This document shows, piece after piece, positions 24,032-35,362 of a stretch of DNA of 64,000 nucleotides. The DNA is taken from positions 482,722 through 546,721 of the forward strand of contig BDSI01000067.1 in the NCBI GenBank assembly GCA_003117195.1. Reading direction: 5' to 3'. The stretch comes from Eudorina sp. 2006-703-Eu-15. Lineage: Eukaryota > Chlorophyta > Chlorophyceae > Chlamydomonadales > Volvocaceae. How positions within the stretch are numbered: the stretch's first letter is position 1; every line of letters starts with the position of its first letter. The position numbers were made by a program, and so were the translations under genes. The notes beneath the pieces are model-generated. The model saw nothing but the letters and a program-made list of their open reading frames with translations, made no database searches and was not told where the DNA came from.

Positions 24032-25940
24032 ATGCAGTTACGATGTTATTGTGCGTCGTCCGTTTCGCGACCGCGCCGACCGGGCGCGAAGCGTGCTCAT
24101 ATACATGCTGCCATTCCAAAGCTTCCTCGATACCTACACATCGCGCGAAATTGCAACAACGCTGTCGAAGCTCTTTGTGCTGCAATACCTGACATACCGG
24201 ACGCCAACTTGCAGCAAGCTTTACGGGAGTATCCAGACCTGGCGGAGGTTGATGGGGAACACGTGGCGATATGGATAACGGCGACGGAATCGCTGCTAAA
24301 GCTGACGACAGAGGAGGTGCATGTAAGCCGTTGTGTGAGCTCGCTTCCTCGCATCCCCAACCGCACGAACAAGCCAAACATCCGGTTTACCCCGGTATCC
24401 TCGACTGCGTCATGGACATGGACAACAAATGTGGTGATCCTCATGGCGCCATAGCCCTGGCGTAAATCGCAGTCGCTGCTGTCCCGCGGGTCTGCGGCTC
24501 CGCTTACCCGTTGAGCACGTCACCGAAAGCTGGTGCGGCCGTTTTCCTCTTCCCCGGGGCGGCTACAGTGCCAGCCTACCTACCTCCCCACCTTCTTTCC
24601 TCATTGCTGTTCTGCGCCTGTGCGGCTCCCATGTTGCGGCAGGCCTGCTGCCGCCGCCACCCCTGGCTGCTGCTGGCGGACCCGCTGGCCGTCAAGTCGG
24701 TGGTGTCCGCGCTGACCCGGGTGCTGTCCGTGGAGGAGATGCAGGTGGGGCGCGGGGGTGGGGGACGGGGGTGGGGGACGGGGGTGGGGGACGGGGGTGG
24801 GGGACGGGGGTGGGGGACGGGGGTGGGGCGCGGGTTGGGGGACGGGGGTGGGGGACGGGGGTGGGGCGCGGGGGTGGGGGACGGGGAGGAGAGCAAAAGG
24901 GGAAGGATTGTATGGGTTGATGCAGGCGGCTGCTCTGACTGCGATAACAGAGGTTCGGGAGCGGATATGGGGTGGGAGGCGGCGGAGGGGAGGTACGCCT
25001 GCCGGCAGGAGGTGAACCGAGGCGAGTGAGGATCGACGGTGATGGCCGCCATCACGGCAATAGAATGACTCGGGGGAGGGGAAAGGGCGCACCAGGCGCC
25101 TCGTGTGCCACCCGGCGACTCCTTGACCCCATGAGTCACGCTTTTGAGGCAAGCCCCGCGGGTCCGACTGTACGTCAGTCAGAAACCTTGCGTATATGAT
25201 GGTTTGGTTCAGAGTCCAGACCGTACTTTCCCCTGCAGGTGGCGCGCATGGGGCTGTCGTACCCTGACGTACTGGAGTTGGACCCGATGGCCCTCATGGA
25301 GCACCTCGTGTACCTGAGCAACACGATGAGTATGCCGTACGATGCTGTCGTACAAATGATGCTGGGCTGCCCCGACATCGCCCTGGCGCAGCCTCGTGAC
25401 CTGGTCCGCTCCTGGGCGGATGTGCGCTCCGCGTGCAGCCGAGGAGGGGTGGAGGCGGCGGCCGCCAGCGCGGCGGCAGCGCGGGCCTCCCTGGACGGCT
25501 CCGGTCCGGATGAGGCCCGCGCACGCGGCCCCGGGGGAGGAGGAGGTGCGGACGTGGGGCACGGCCAGCGCCAAGGCGAGAACGAGGGCGAGGGGCAGGT
25601 GGAGGGCGGCCTAGATGCCAGGGTGGCTCAAGTGCTGGCGGCGCAGCCGGGACTGCTGCTGATGAGTGGCGACGACATCCGCCAGGCGCTGGCGCGGGTG
25701 GGGACTGGGGAGGGGGAGGGGAAGGGGGAGGGGAGGCAGCCGCATGTCGGGTCGGCGGCGGTGTCATCGTCAGCATCGCGCTCGCAGCCGGCGTCCTCGA
25801 CTACCTCGAGACCTGGAACTGCGCCGTCGCCACCGTCGCCCTCGTCGGCGCCCCGGCCCCGACCCGGCCGAAGAAGAGGCAGCAGCGGCGGCGCCGGCGA
25901 CAGCGGTGGGCCAGGCGGCGTGTCAGGCGGTTTGTCATGA
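24032..25940 (+). CDS. mTERF-like helical-repeat protein, probably organellar, 364 aa
   Basis: Candidate organelle nucleic-acid-binding protein. Exons: 24032-24322, 24643-24744, 25239-25940; phases agree. After an Arg-rich N-terminus (MQLRCYCASSVSRPRRPGAKR) that could target an organelle, repeats of about 30-35 residues carry the mTERF pattern L-x3-P-x-L: LREYPDLAEV, CRRHPWLLLA, LSYPDVLELDPMAL, MLGCPDIALA, LAAQPGLLLM. A Gly/Glu-rich linker separates the last repeat, and the tail is Ser/Pro/Arg-rich and probably disordered, ending SGGLS then TGA. The protein is short for the family and has about five repeats. Alternative: another chlorophyte helical-repeat family. No match was recognised to a named mTERF. 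The second intron carries a G-rich minisatellite. Confidence 0.6.
24748..24892. repeat. G-rich 14-bp minisatellite in mTERF-like intron 2
   Basis: About ten copies of GGGGGTGGGGGAC with a few GGGGCGC variants, all G-rich on the coding strand and starting 4 nt inside the intron. Potential G-quadruplex in the pre-mRNA. Confidence 0.9.
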
Positions 25941-27193
25941 GGGCAAAGCAGTTGCTGACCGACCAGGTTGCGCGTTCGTTGGCTGCTACGGTGAGATTGG
26001 CTGGCCAGGCACCTTCCCGACCTCGGGGTCAAGGTCGCGCTGCACCGCATGGCAGCACCCCGAGAGGGTTCCAGCGCTGTTGCATATTTGATGCACCAGC
26101 GGTATCAACGGCCATACACGTGCCAGCGGTATCAACGCCCGGTATTATGGTCGGATATGGCTGTCTTGAGGTGTCGCGGCACACACAGGCTGTGCGTGTG
26201 CGCCTGCCTGTCTGGGTAATACACCCACTCGCCCGGGGTGGGGTCGTAGGGGCCGTGCGGAGGCTGGGGCCTGTGTATGGGGCTTGCTGCCGGGAGGGGC
26301 AGCCTGGCGCGGGCGCGGCGCTGAGGGGGCAAGGCAGGCGGGCCCCCGCCAGCAGCTGAGTGAGGTCGCCTCCGGATGGAGCTCTAAGGGGCACCTGGCG
26401 CGTGCTCGGGGAGCTGTGGGGGGCCACTGCATGAGAACGGCAAAAGGCCTTGCAGGCCTGGCGAGCGGCAGGATGGCTATGAGGGTTATGTGACGGGGGA
26501 TGTCGGGGCTCCGCCGGTTCTCGCCCTCTGCTTGACGTTGATGCCTGGACGCATCTACAGCCCGGCGACGACAACGAGAGCCTCGCGCGTGACAGCGGCG
26601 TACAGCGGCCGTGCCGGGTCTTTGCGCTTGGTCTTCACGGCGACCGATAACGCAATGCCGGTGCAGCCCCGTCAGGCCAACCGTCTGTATACCCCGCCCG
26701 CCCGCCAGCCAGCCAGCCAGCCAATCCAGCTGACGTGTGCGGCACCCAACCGAATGTCGTGGAGACGGCTGGTGAAGAGCGCAGCTCGGAAGAATCGATT
26801 GAGCACGCAAAAGTGACTGGGGTGACGTCCCACCCACTCAGGACCTTGCGGATGCAGCCGCACAATGACGCTCGTCGCGGCAGCAGCAGCAACTCTTTAT
26901 ACTGTTACTTTGCCGCCGGCCGTTGCGGGCCCCACCGACATGCCAAGTGCTATGCGCCGTGGCGCCGTCCACAAGTAAAAGGGCAGGACGAGCAGAGCAT
27001 GTGGGCTCCAAGTGTCGCGACGCGGCATGCGCCGTGAAGTCGTCTCACACGCACGCACGCACGCACACACGACATGATTTGTTGAGCCACAACACGGAGC
27101 AAATGCAGCAGCTAATACCCCTGTGGGAAGGGGGCCGCTCCGTGGGCCCCCTCCTCATCGGCACGGTGGGCCGGGGGGGGGAGGGGGGCCCAT
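25941..27193. other. Intergenic between convergent mTERF-like and SDR-MDR genes
   Basis: About 1.25 kb without a supported gene; expected to hold both 3' UTRs. Contains a 15-bp duplication (CCAGCGGTATCAACG, near 26.1 kb), a short GCCA repeat near 26.7 kb and a CGCA repeat near 27.05 kb. Confidence 0.55.
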
Positions 27194-30100
27194 TCACAGC
27201 CGTGCCGCAGGTGCCCCCGACGGCGGTGTCGACGGCGGCAGCTGCGCCGTCATTCGCACCACCACCTTGCCCACGCTGCGACCGCTGTGGAGGTGGTCCA
27301 CTGCGTCGAACACCGACTCGACCCCCACAAAGACCCGTGGGTCGATGGCCACCTTGAGACGACCCGCCTCCCACAGCTCGGTCAGCCGGGCGAGGTGCGG
27401 CCGGAACAGCGGGGCGTACCTGCCGGGTGGAGGGCGCCGTACGCCGTACAACGGAAAAGTGAGACGGGGAGCAGCCGTAATACACCGTTTCCTGGTAAGC
27501 ACGGTACCTAGCACCCTGCTGAGACACTGGGCGCGCTTTTGGGCGGATTCATACAAGTACAAGTTTGACACCAGCGAACACGGGTGAGCCCGGGTGCGCC
27601 CGGGGCTTCCAACCCGAGCCAGCACGGGATAGCCTTCCCCCCCCCCCGCAGGCTCGTTTACAGCTGGGTGCCCACCACACCGCACCGCACCGGCCAAGGC
27701 GTCCGGCCGGCCGGATGGTGGACTAGGGAGGGGGGCGGAGGACCTCCGGGTGCAACAAACGCGAGGAGGGGAGAGCTGTTTTGACGTTTCGTGGTTTCGC
27801 TGTCTTGAGCTGGTTTCGCTGTCGCTGTCTTGATTGACAGCAGGGCTCCTCGGGGGGAGAGCGCGGCACCCACCTCAGCAGGAAGAAGCCCACCGCCGCG
27901 GCGCTCTTCCACAGCAGCTTCTCAGCCAGGCCCGGGTACGTGCCGGGGGCCCAGCCGCTGCCGTACGATGACATCATGCCGATGATGATCAGTCGGCCCC
28001 GGGGCGCCAGGGCGTCCACTGCCGTACTAAACATGTCGCCGCCCACGCTCTCGTACACCACGTCCACCCCGCCGGGGTACTCACGTTTGAGCACAGCCTG
28101 TCGTCCCGGCGTGGGGTGCGGTGGGGTGGGGTTGAGGCGGGGTGGATGAGGCGGGGTGGATGAGGCGGGGTGGGGATTCGCTGGCCTGACAATAACGATT
28201 GAAGGTGAGGTCCGCACATCAGACTACAAGGAATACGCCTGGATCCAATTCGCAGCTCCGCAAAGCGATCCGCGCAGATGGGGTCGTGCGACCCCCCGTA
28301 AGGGAGGGAGGAGGGGAGGGGGGGTGCTGCGACTGGTCTGGTGGTCGCACTGCGGTGCGCCCATCCACACGCCCACTCGGGCGCCCGCACGCAGCGACCG
28401 CAGCGCCCCCTCCATCGATTCGAACTCGATGGGAACGACTGCCGCTGCCACCGTCCGCGTACCGCCCTCAGCAGTCCCTGCGCCCCTCACCCTCTCCCCC
28501 TTTCCCCCCTCACCCTCTCCCCCCTTCCCCCCTCCCCACCTTGACCGACTCCCGGCTGTAGTCGATGACCCGGTCCGCGCCCAGCTCCTGGCCAGCGCGC
28601 GGACAGAGGTAGCGGGGCGGCGGGCAGGAGGAGCGTCGTCACGGGGACGTGGAGGAGGAGTGGGCCCAGGGGAAATGTCGCAGTCATCCGAGCAGTGAGG
28701 GGACGGTATGTGACTGGTAGAGCCGCGGCAACGGCCCCGCCCCAGGCAAGGGCGGAGGCAGGATTACGCCGCCGCAGTCGACACGGCCACGGGTGTGGGG
28801 GGATCAGGCTGTACTGCCACGGGAGTACGTCAATATGAGGCAGGACGGCCTCTTCGTATCCGGAGGCACATCGCCGTGGCGGACCCACGGACGGCACTCC
28901 CTGCGCCGCCCACCCACTCATCCCGCATCGTCCAGAGGTGCGCTCCCCCACGCAGGCCCGCCTCATCCCCCTCACCTCACCCTCCTTTTCAAACCCCCAA
29001 CACGCACCTCACGCCGAACGTCACCTCCCCCGCACCAATTTCCTACGTCCCCCGCACCTAACCTCATCCCCTCCACCCCCCCTCTCACCTCGAGCAGGCG
29101 GACCTTGTCCCCTCCCCCGCAGGTGGCCACCACCCTGCAGCCCGCAGCCTTGGCCAGCTGTACGGCGAACTGGCCTGCAGTACAGACATGGTTTCAAGGG
29201 AGTGACAACGCGCGGCCTCTTCTCCCCCCTCCCCCCTCGAGCGATGTGTCCGGGTGGCGGCTTCCGGAGCCCAATGCGGCCTTCCCTCGAGCACAGGACA
29301 GGATCCCGATCCCGCATCGGGCTGCACACGCCCCCTTGGCCCCCACTGCCCCCAAAGTCCCCACCCCGGCCCCGCAATCCCCCCCTTCCCCCGACATACA
29401 CACTCCTGTTCTTGCGGCTCACGTCTCCTTAACACACACATACAACAAACACATGACTGTGTCGTAACTGATGCGGCGCAATACGTTGGTGGTCCGCTGC
29501 GGAGCACCCCTGCTCCGCCAGTGTCCGCCCCCGTCCATCCCGCCCGGATGCGCTGAGGCCACAGGGCCGTATGGACCTCCCGGCCCCGGGCCCGGCCCCC
29601 GTCCGGCCCCGGTCCGCTCACCCGTGCCCCCCGCCGCCGCAGTGACCAGCACCACCTCGCCAGCCCTGATCCTGCCCGCCTCCTCCAAAGCGATCGACGC
29701 CGTCAAGCCGCTGCGGGGGCAGGAGGGCCCCGGGGTTCCGGAGCCAGGGAGATGGTGGGGAGGCGGAAGGTGGCAGGCGGGAGGCGCGCATCGCATCTGC
29801 AGTATGTGCGGATGCTCTGCTCGCCGGCCGTCGAGGAACCTTCTTTACCTCTCACCTGTGTGAACAGCCTAGGACCGCAAAGCATACCACTACACCGCAC
29901 AGCTCAGCACGTCACGGCATAGCACAGCACACGCGATAGGGCCAGCGACGCGAGGTGCCGGTACCCGGTAGCTCACCTTGTGAGCAGCGCCACCACCTCG
30001 GGCGCGACCCGTGGGACGGGCAGGGCCGTGCGCGCAGGTTCCAGGCCGTACTCGGAGAAGCTGCCGTACGACAGCGCCGCCACGCAGTCTCCTGGCCCGA

Positions 30101-33100
30101 AACCCTTCACACCTGAGTACGTCGGATACGGGGAGCGGCGGCGGCGTTGTGTGTGCACATGTGTGTTGATCGGTGGGCAGGGCAGGAGTGCGTGTTGTGC
30201 CACATGTCGTGCCATGTCGTGCCATGTAGTAGTGCCCAACGATTGCCCGTGTGCATACCCTGTGTGTGTGTGCAAGGGGACGGGGAAGACGCCAGATCAG
30301 GCCCCCGGGCAGCCCGCCCCTCCCTGGTGCTTCGGCCCACCGCCGGGATGTGCGCCCGGACAGCCAGGCCGCATGACACCCTGGCGCCCTTAGAGGCACA
30401 CTCCCTTCACCTCCCTTCCCTTCCCGGTCAGGGCAGGGCAGTCGGCGCAGTGGACTCCGAAACCACCCAGGCGAGCCTCTGGCGCGCGACACGTCATCCG
30501 GGAAGGGATTGTTGCGGGCGGGTACGGGAGGGATAGCCCGGGGCGCGGGGCCCTTCCCGTTCGATGGCGGTAGAGGCACAGACGGCTGAGCACCACCATC
30601 TCGCAGTAGAGCCGGGTGGGGCCTCGGCCCTGACCGGCCATCCTTCACTGCCAAGCCAACCGCATTACCCGCCATAACCGATCGGCCAACCATCAAGCAC
30701 CCCCTCCCAACTCCGCAAACCCTCCTCCCCGGGCGGCCCAGCTTGCTCACCCTCGCCCACCGCCAGCACCACATTGACGGACTCGAAGCCCGCGTCGAAG
30801 GGCAGTTTGGACTCCGCCTCCGCCCGGCTGGTGTGGTACCTGGGCAGCAGGGTTGGGGATACAACAAGGCACAGCGACAGCGGCGGCTGCGGAGCGTTCG
30901 GGTGCGGACAAGGAGGAGTAGAAGGACGAGAAGGGGGAGTAGAAGGACGAGAAGGAGGAGGAGGAGGAGGCGAAATGGAATGCGTACAGAACAGCATTTG
31001 GCAGCGGCCGTGCATCGGGTTACCGGTTTAGCCGCTCACTTCCTCCGCGTTCGAGCGCTCAGAAAGGAAAGGCGCTGCGCCATCCCCGCGCCTCTGCCGG
31101 GAGGGGAGGGTCTGACCTCGCTTCGCACGCGGCGCGGCGGCCGCCCGCACCTCTCCTCGCCTGTGCCTACGCCGGCTCCCACCTGCGGCCTAATGATCAG
31201 CTCCAGGCCTAGCCGGTCAACCGCCACCGACGCAACTGATCTGCCCCTCATATAACGTCATACGGTAAGCACATGGCAGGTGCCCCCACAGCCGCCCTTT
31301 CCGTCCCCGCGCCCTGCCCCGACCTCTTCTCCCCACCCCACCCCATCCCCACCCCATCCCCCCTGCCGCCCGCCTCACCGTCCGGAGCTGTAGTTGATGT
31401 CGGACGCGTTCACTCCGGCAAACACCCGCCGCACCAGCAGCTGCCCGGCAGGGGGCTGCAGCAGCGGCGCCAGGGGCACCGTCACCAGCCGGGCGGCCTC
31501 CCGGTACTGGGAGCTCAGGCGGGTGATGACGATCTGCAACGGGGCAGGGGGTCGCCGAGGGCCGCAGGCGGCCGCAGGGGGCGGAAGCATAGGGGTGCAC
31601 AGAGGAGGGTGGGCGACCCGGGAGTCCGTCGGCGGGGAGAGGTCGCCGGCTCCAGCCCCGGTATCCCCCCTGGCCTGTCCGTCGGCTGGGAGGACGCCTG
31701 CGGTCGGGTCTCCACCCACTGGGGCCGCTCATTCGCCCATGTACATACCACTACGGTACTCGGGAGCTGCCCCTCCCTGGAGTATCCTCGACGCACCTTT
31801 TTGTATTCCCGGGGCAGCCCTGATGCGGCCCACGCGGCCAGGGCCCGCTGCTGAGCCGCCGCCGCCGCCTCCTCCGAGCGCCCGCCGCGGCCGCCTCCGC
31901 CTCCACCGCCCCCGATCACCCCCGGGTGGTTGCGGGCCCCCGCTCCCGGCCCCAGCCGCTTGAAGGGCTGCACCACCTCCCCGGTCTGCCGGATCAGGAC
32001 CACCGCCCCGGCCTGGCCCACATACACCAGCGGTGAAACCGGTCAGAGCGGCGGCCGGAGGTCGTCAGCGTTGCGCCCATTTCAAACGAGTGACAGCAGC
32101 GGACCCTTCCAGTAACGAGGGTAACAGTGGGCAGTGGACTGCCGGAAACAGTGGAAGGCAGGGTGTGCACGTGCCTCTCAGCAGCTGCCCCAACCGAGGA
32201 CAGCGCCCTGCTCCCCTCCCACCGGCCGCCTTGACTGGCCGCAGGAATCGCCGTCGAAGGGCCCGTTCTACTGCCGGATGGAGAACCCCCTGCGGGCTGC
32301 ATACACAGCTCTTCCCCGGGGCCCCCTTAAGACCGGTCCGGCCGCGTCTCCCGGATGCTCGTTGTTGCACTTGGGGGCCGACCTGAATCTTTTACCGCTG
32401 CAGGTACGGCACATGTCCATGTTCCCGTACTCCACGTCGTCAACGCGCGCTGGGTGTGACCGGTCTAGTGCTGGGCTTGTTTTGGGTTGACACCGCCAAT
32501 CCATGACCCCGACCCCGCCCCCCGCACACACCCCCGCACACACACCCGCACCGTCGCTCTGGCAGCAGCGCAGTTTGAAAACGTCTACCAAAGTCATGTT
32601 ACCCTTCCCCCCCTCAGCACCCCACCTGGTATTTGGCCCCCTCAGTGTCCATCAGCATGTCGGTGGCCACAGAGGCCACCAGGGCGGGGGGCAGCAGCGG
32701 GATGTCCAGTCGGCCCAACAGCTGCCGGGCTGCGGCGGGGTCCTGTGCTCCAGGGGGGAGAGGGGGAAGGGGGCGACGGAGGGGGGGGCGGATGGGGGAA
32801 TGGAGGGCCGGGAAGCCCGGCCCGGGATCCAAGGCGGGGTCCAAGGCGGGGTCCAAGGCGGGATCCAAGGCGGGGTCCAAGGCGGGATCCAAGGCGGGGT
32901 CCAAGGCGGGATCCAAGGCGGGGTCCAAGGCGGGATCCAAGGCGGGAGACGCTAGGTCATGTAACCGCGCGGTGAGGGAGGGAGCCCGGCGCTGCCAGTG
33001 TCACCGATCAAACCAGAATGTTGAGGTCGCCCTCGCATACGCCACCATCCTCTGTCCCCATTCTATCCCCATGCCTATCTCCATGTCTATCCTCATGTGT

Positions 33101-35362
33101 CTATCCCCATGCCTATCCCTGACCCTCCCTCCCCTCCCCCCACCTGCTCAATCAGGCGGGTCACCAGCGGCGTCTCCACGAACTCGGGACACAGCGCCAT
33201 CAGCCGCAGCGGCGTCGCCCGGACCGACAGCGTGCGCGCGGCGGAGCGGACGAAGTGCGCCACACCGGACTTGGCGGCGGCGTAGGTGGGGGCGACGGGC
33301 ATGGGATAGATGGCTGGGGCGGCACAGGTGGGGACGAGGGTCCGGTGGCGGAACACGGGCGGGGTGTGTATGTTTAGAAAAGCAACCCGCCCGCCTGCCC
33401 GACCCCAGGTGCAAACATACTTACCATATACCTGTGTGTGTATTGTGTGTAGGGGGGGAAGCGCGTGGGGGGTACGGGGACGGAATGCCAGGGGGGGACA
33501 GCAGGGGCCCCGTGTCCGGAGAGGTGGAGGCGCACAGCCCAGGTCGGGTCGGGTCGGGTCGGGTCGGGTCGGGTCGGGTCGGGTCAGGTCGGGTCGGGTC
33601 GGGTCGGGTCGGGTCGGGTCGGGACCGATGGGAGTCCGGTAGGCGGGACGTCCAGGGGTGGGCCGGGTTGGTTCGCCGCCGGGTCGGAGAGTAAAGCAGT
33701 AAACCCGCCCAGCGCCAACCCGTCCCACCCGCTCCGCCGGAACCACACCGCACACCACCCATTGCCTGCCCCCTCCCCCCTATCCCCCTATCCCGCAGCC
33801 GCACCTCCGGCCGAAGCCACCGCCACAATCGCCCCACCGCCGGTCATCAATTCTGCCGCGATCCTGGCGGGGCGGGTCCGGGTCCGGGTCCGGGGCGAGG
33901 GCCCCTGGTTGGGTTGGGTGCTCTTTTGGACTTGTGGACTTGTGGGCAGTTTCGATGTCCAAATCGACACAAGGCAGGGCCCAACGCTGTCCAGCGCTGC
34001 CCCGCATATGCGATCGAAACCTCCCCCCATTAATGAAGAGCTAAGTAATGAGGTAACGGACGACGCGACACGGAGAGGGGTGGCAGACGAAGGCGCATGC
34101 AGGTACGGCAGAGGCGTGGGGGAGAGAGACAGCCGTGGAAGCATTGCGTACGTACTTGATGCCGTGCAGTACGGCAGTGAGGTCCACGTCCAGCGTTGTC
34201 TGCCATCCCTTGTTGGCCGGGTCGAAGAAGAGCCCCCTCTCGCCGATCCCCGCGTTGAGCACCACCATCTGGTGCGGAGGGGGGAGGGGCAGGGGACCGG
34301 AGGCGGTCAGGAGCCGCATGAGGGGTGAGGGGTGAGGGGTGGATCCAGCGCGGCGGACTCGGCCGCAAGGCAGGGAGGCGACATGGGTGCTCGGCCAAAC
34401 CCCCGTCGCAGGCCCGCCCCCTCCGCCGCACTGCACTGCATCTCTCAGTATTACTGGCAGGGGACCCCAGGGGCGAAGCCCGGTCGCGATGGATACGGGA
34501 TCCATCCGGCGTTTGCATGGGAAGTTAAGCTCAACATGGTCCATAGGGCCCTTGGGGCCCGCTCAGTGCTGGCTAGTCCGCGCTGCTGTGTGAGCCCTCA
34601 CGGCGCCGACGGTCAGCTTGTTGACTTCACCAGGGGGGGGTCTCTCCAAGCGGGTTCCTCCGCCGGTAACCCACCTGCAGGCTGCCGTACGCATCCACGT
34701 GTGCCTGGAAAGCTGCGCGCTGGGCTGCCACGTCCGTCACATCCAGCACCGCAGTTCGGACGCCGGCGCCCGGGTACCTGAGGATCAGGTCTTGGGCCTG
34801 TGAAGGGGGGACGGGAAAGACATGCTGATGGGGGCCCCGGGAGGCGGGAAACGGCAGTCCATGCAGTCGGGGCGGCAGCCCCGCCCCACTTGTTGGACGT
34901 GCACCCGCGTCGTGGACGACCGCTTAAGAAATGGAAGCACTACATGCCTTACTGTCTCAGGCACGTTTAGTCAAGAGCGCATTGGCTTGGGTCCAGTTCG
35001 AATTCAGGTGGCTGGCGTTTGGCCTATTGCAGTTTCAACCGTTACGCTGGCATAAAACTTACAGTAGATGACAGCGTTAACTCATCCAGATCCAGAAGCT
35101 GTGGATCAAGCAGGGGGAAATAAAGGGGGAGGGGTTCCTCGTGTGTTTGGGTTAGTAGGCTTTGTGGCGACGGCCAACCGCTTACCGTCAGTCGACATCC
35201 GCGGGAAGCTAAATGCGCTGCTACCTCCTTTCCTGAAGTAAATAGTACAAATGCCACGGTCATTCCCCGCGGTTGCAGCCTTCAGACGGGAGTCCGTAAC
35301 AAGGGTTGTAACCCACCGATGCCGCTCGCTGCGCCGGTGACGATACCAGTTGGACTATCCAT
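27194..35362 (-). CDS. SDR-MDR fusion oxidoreductase (SDR domain + ZADH2/PTGR3-like MDR domain), 659 aa
   Basis: Two NAD(P)-dependent oxidoreductases in one chain. Exons: 35317-35362, 35186-35232, 35063-35098, 34675-34797, 34156-34268, 33805-33863, 33144-33313, 32626-32742, 31797-32012, 31379-31533, 30751-30839, 29977-30112, 29622-29710, 29089-29174, 28540-28587, 27874-28097, 27194-27419; all 16 junctions agree in phase. SDR part (about 1-240): TGAASGIG at 9-16, LNAGIG at 88-93, catalytic Ser139, Tyr152 and Lys156 (YAAAK). A Gly-rich linker follows at about 275-300. MDR part (310-659): [23 protein letters not shown], nucleotide loop [24 protein letters not shown], and the C-terminal KVAID...[10 protein letters not shown] typical of ZADH2/prostaglandin reductase-3. 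No structural-zinc Cys cluster was seen. Substrates are unknown; enone or fatty-acid-derived carbonyls are an inference. Confidence 0.9.
27785..27842 (+). repeat. Intron repeat family C, duplicated copy
   Basis: GGTTTCGCTGTCTTG occurs twice, the second followed by ATTGACAGC. Lies in the last SDR-MDR intron, about 30 nt from the donor of exon 16. Confidence 0.7.
29033..29050 (+). repeat. Intron repeat family A, partial copy, donor side
   Basis: ACCAATTTCCTACGTCCCC on the + strand, about 40 nt from the donor of SDR-MDR exon 14. Short and degenerate. Confidence 0.45.
32566..32600 (+). repeat. Intron repeat family A copy, antisense, donor side
   Basis: GCAGCGCAGTTTGAAAACGT then CTACCAAAG, about 30 nt from the donor of SDR-MDR exon 8. 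The 5' half matches the copies at 10.25 and 44.86 kb. Confidence 0.65.
32825..32948. repeat. 12-bp minisatellite GGCGGGGTCCAA x about 10 (SDR-MDR intron 7)
   Basis: Units alternate between GGCGGGGTCCAA and GGCGGGATCCAA, giving a 24-bp higher-order period. Because the unit length is a multiple of three it stays open in several frames and mimics a coding repeat. Confidence 0.92.
33543..33623. repeat. Pentanucleotide repeat GGGTC x about 16 (SDR-MDR intron 6)
   Basis: Nearly perfect GGGTC array with one GGTCA interruption, inside the intron between SDR exons 6 and 7. Confidence 0.95.

Noticed and set aside
32614..32940. Open frame encoding a DPAL-type tetrapeptide repeat
   Set aside because: Produced by the 12-bp intron minisatellite, whose unit length is divisible by three. 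It lies inside an intron of the SDR-MDR gene.
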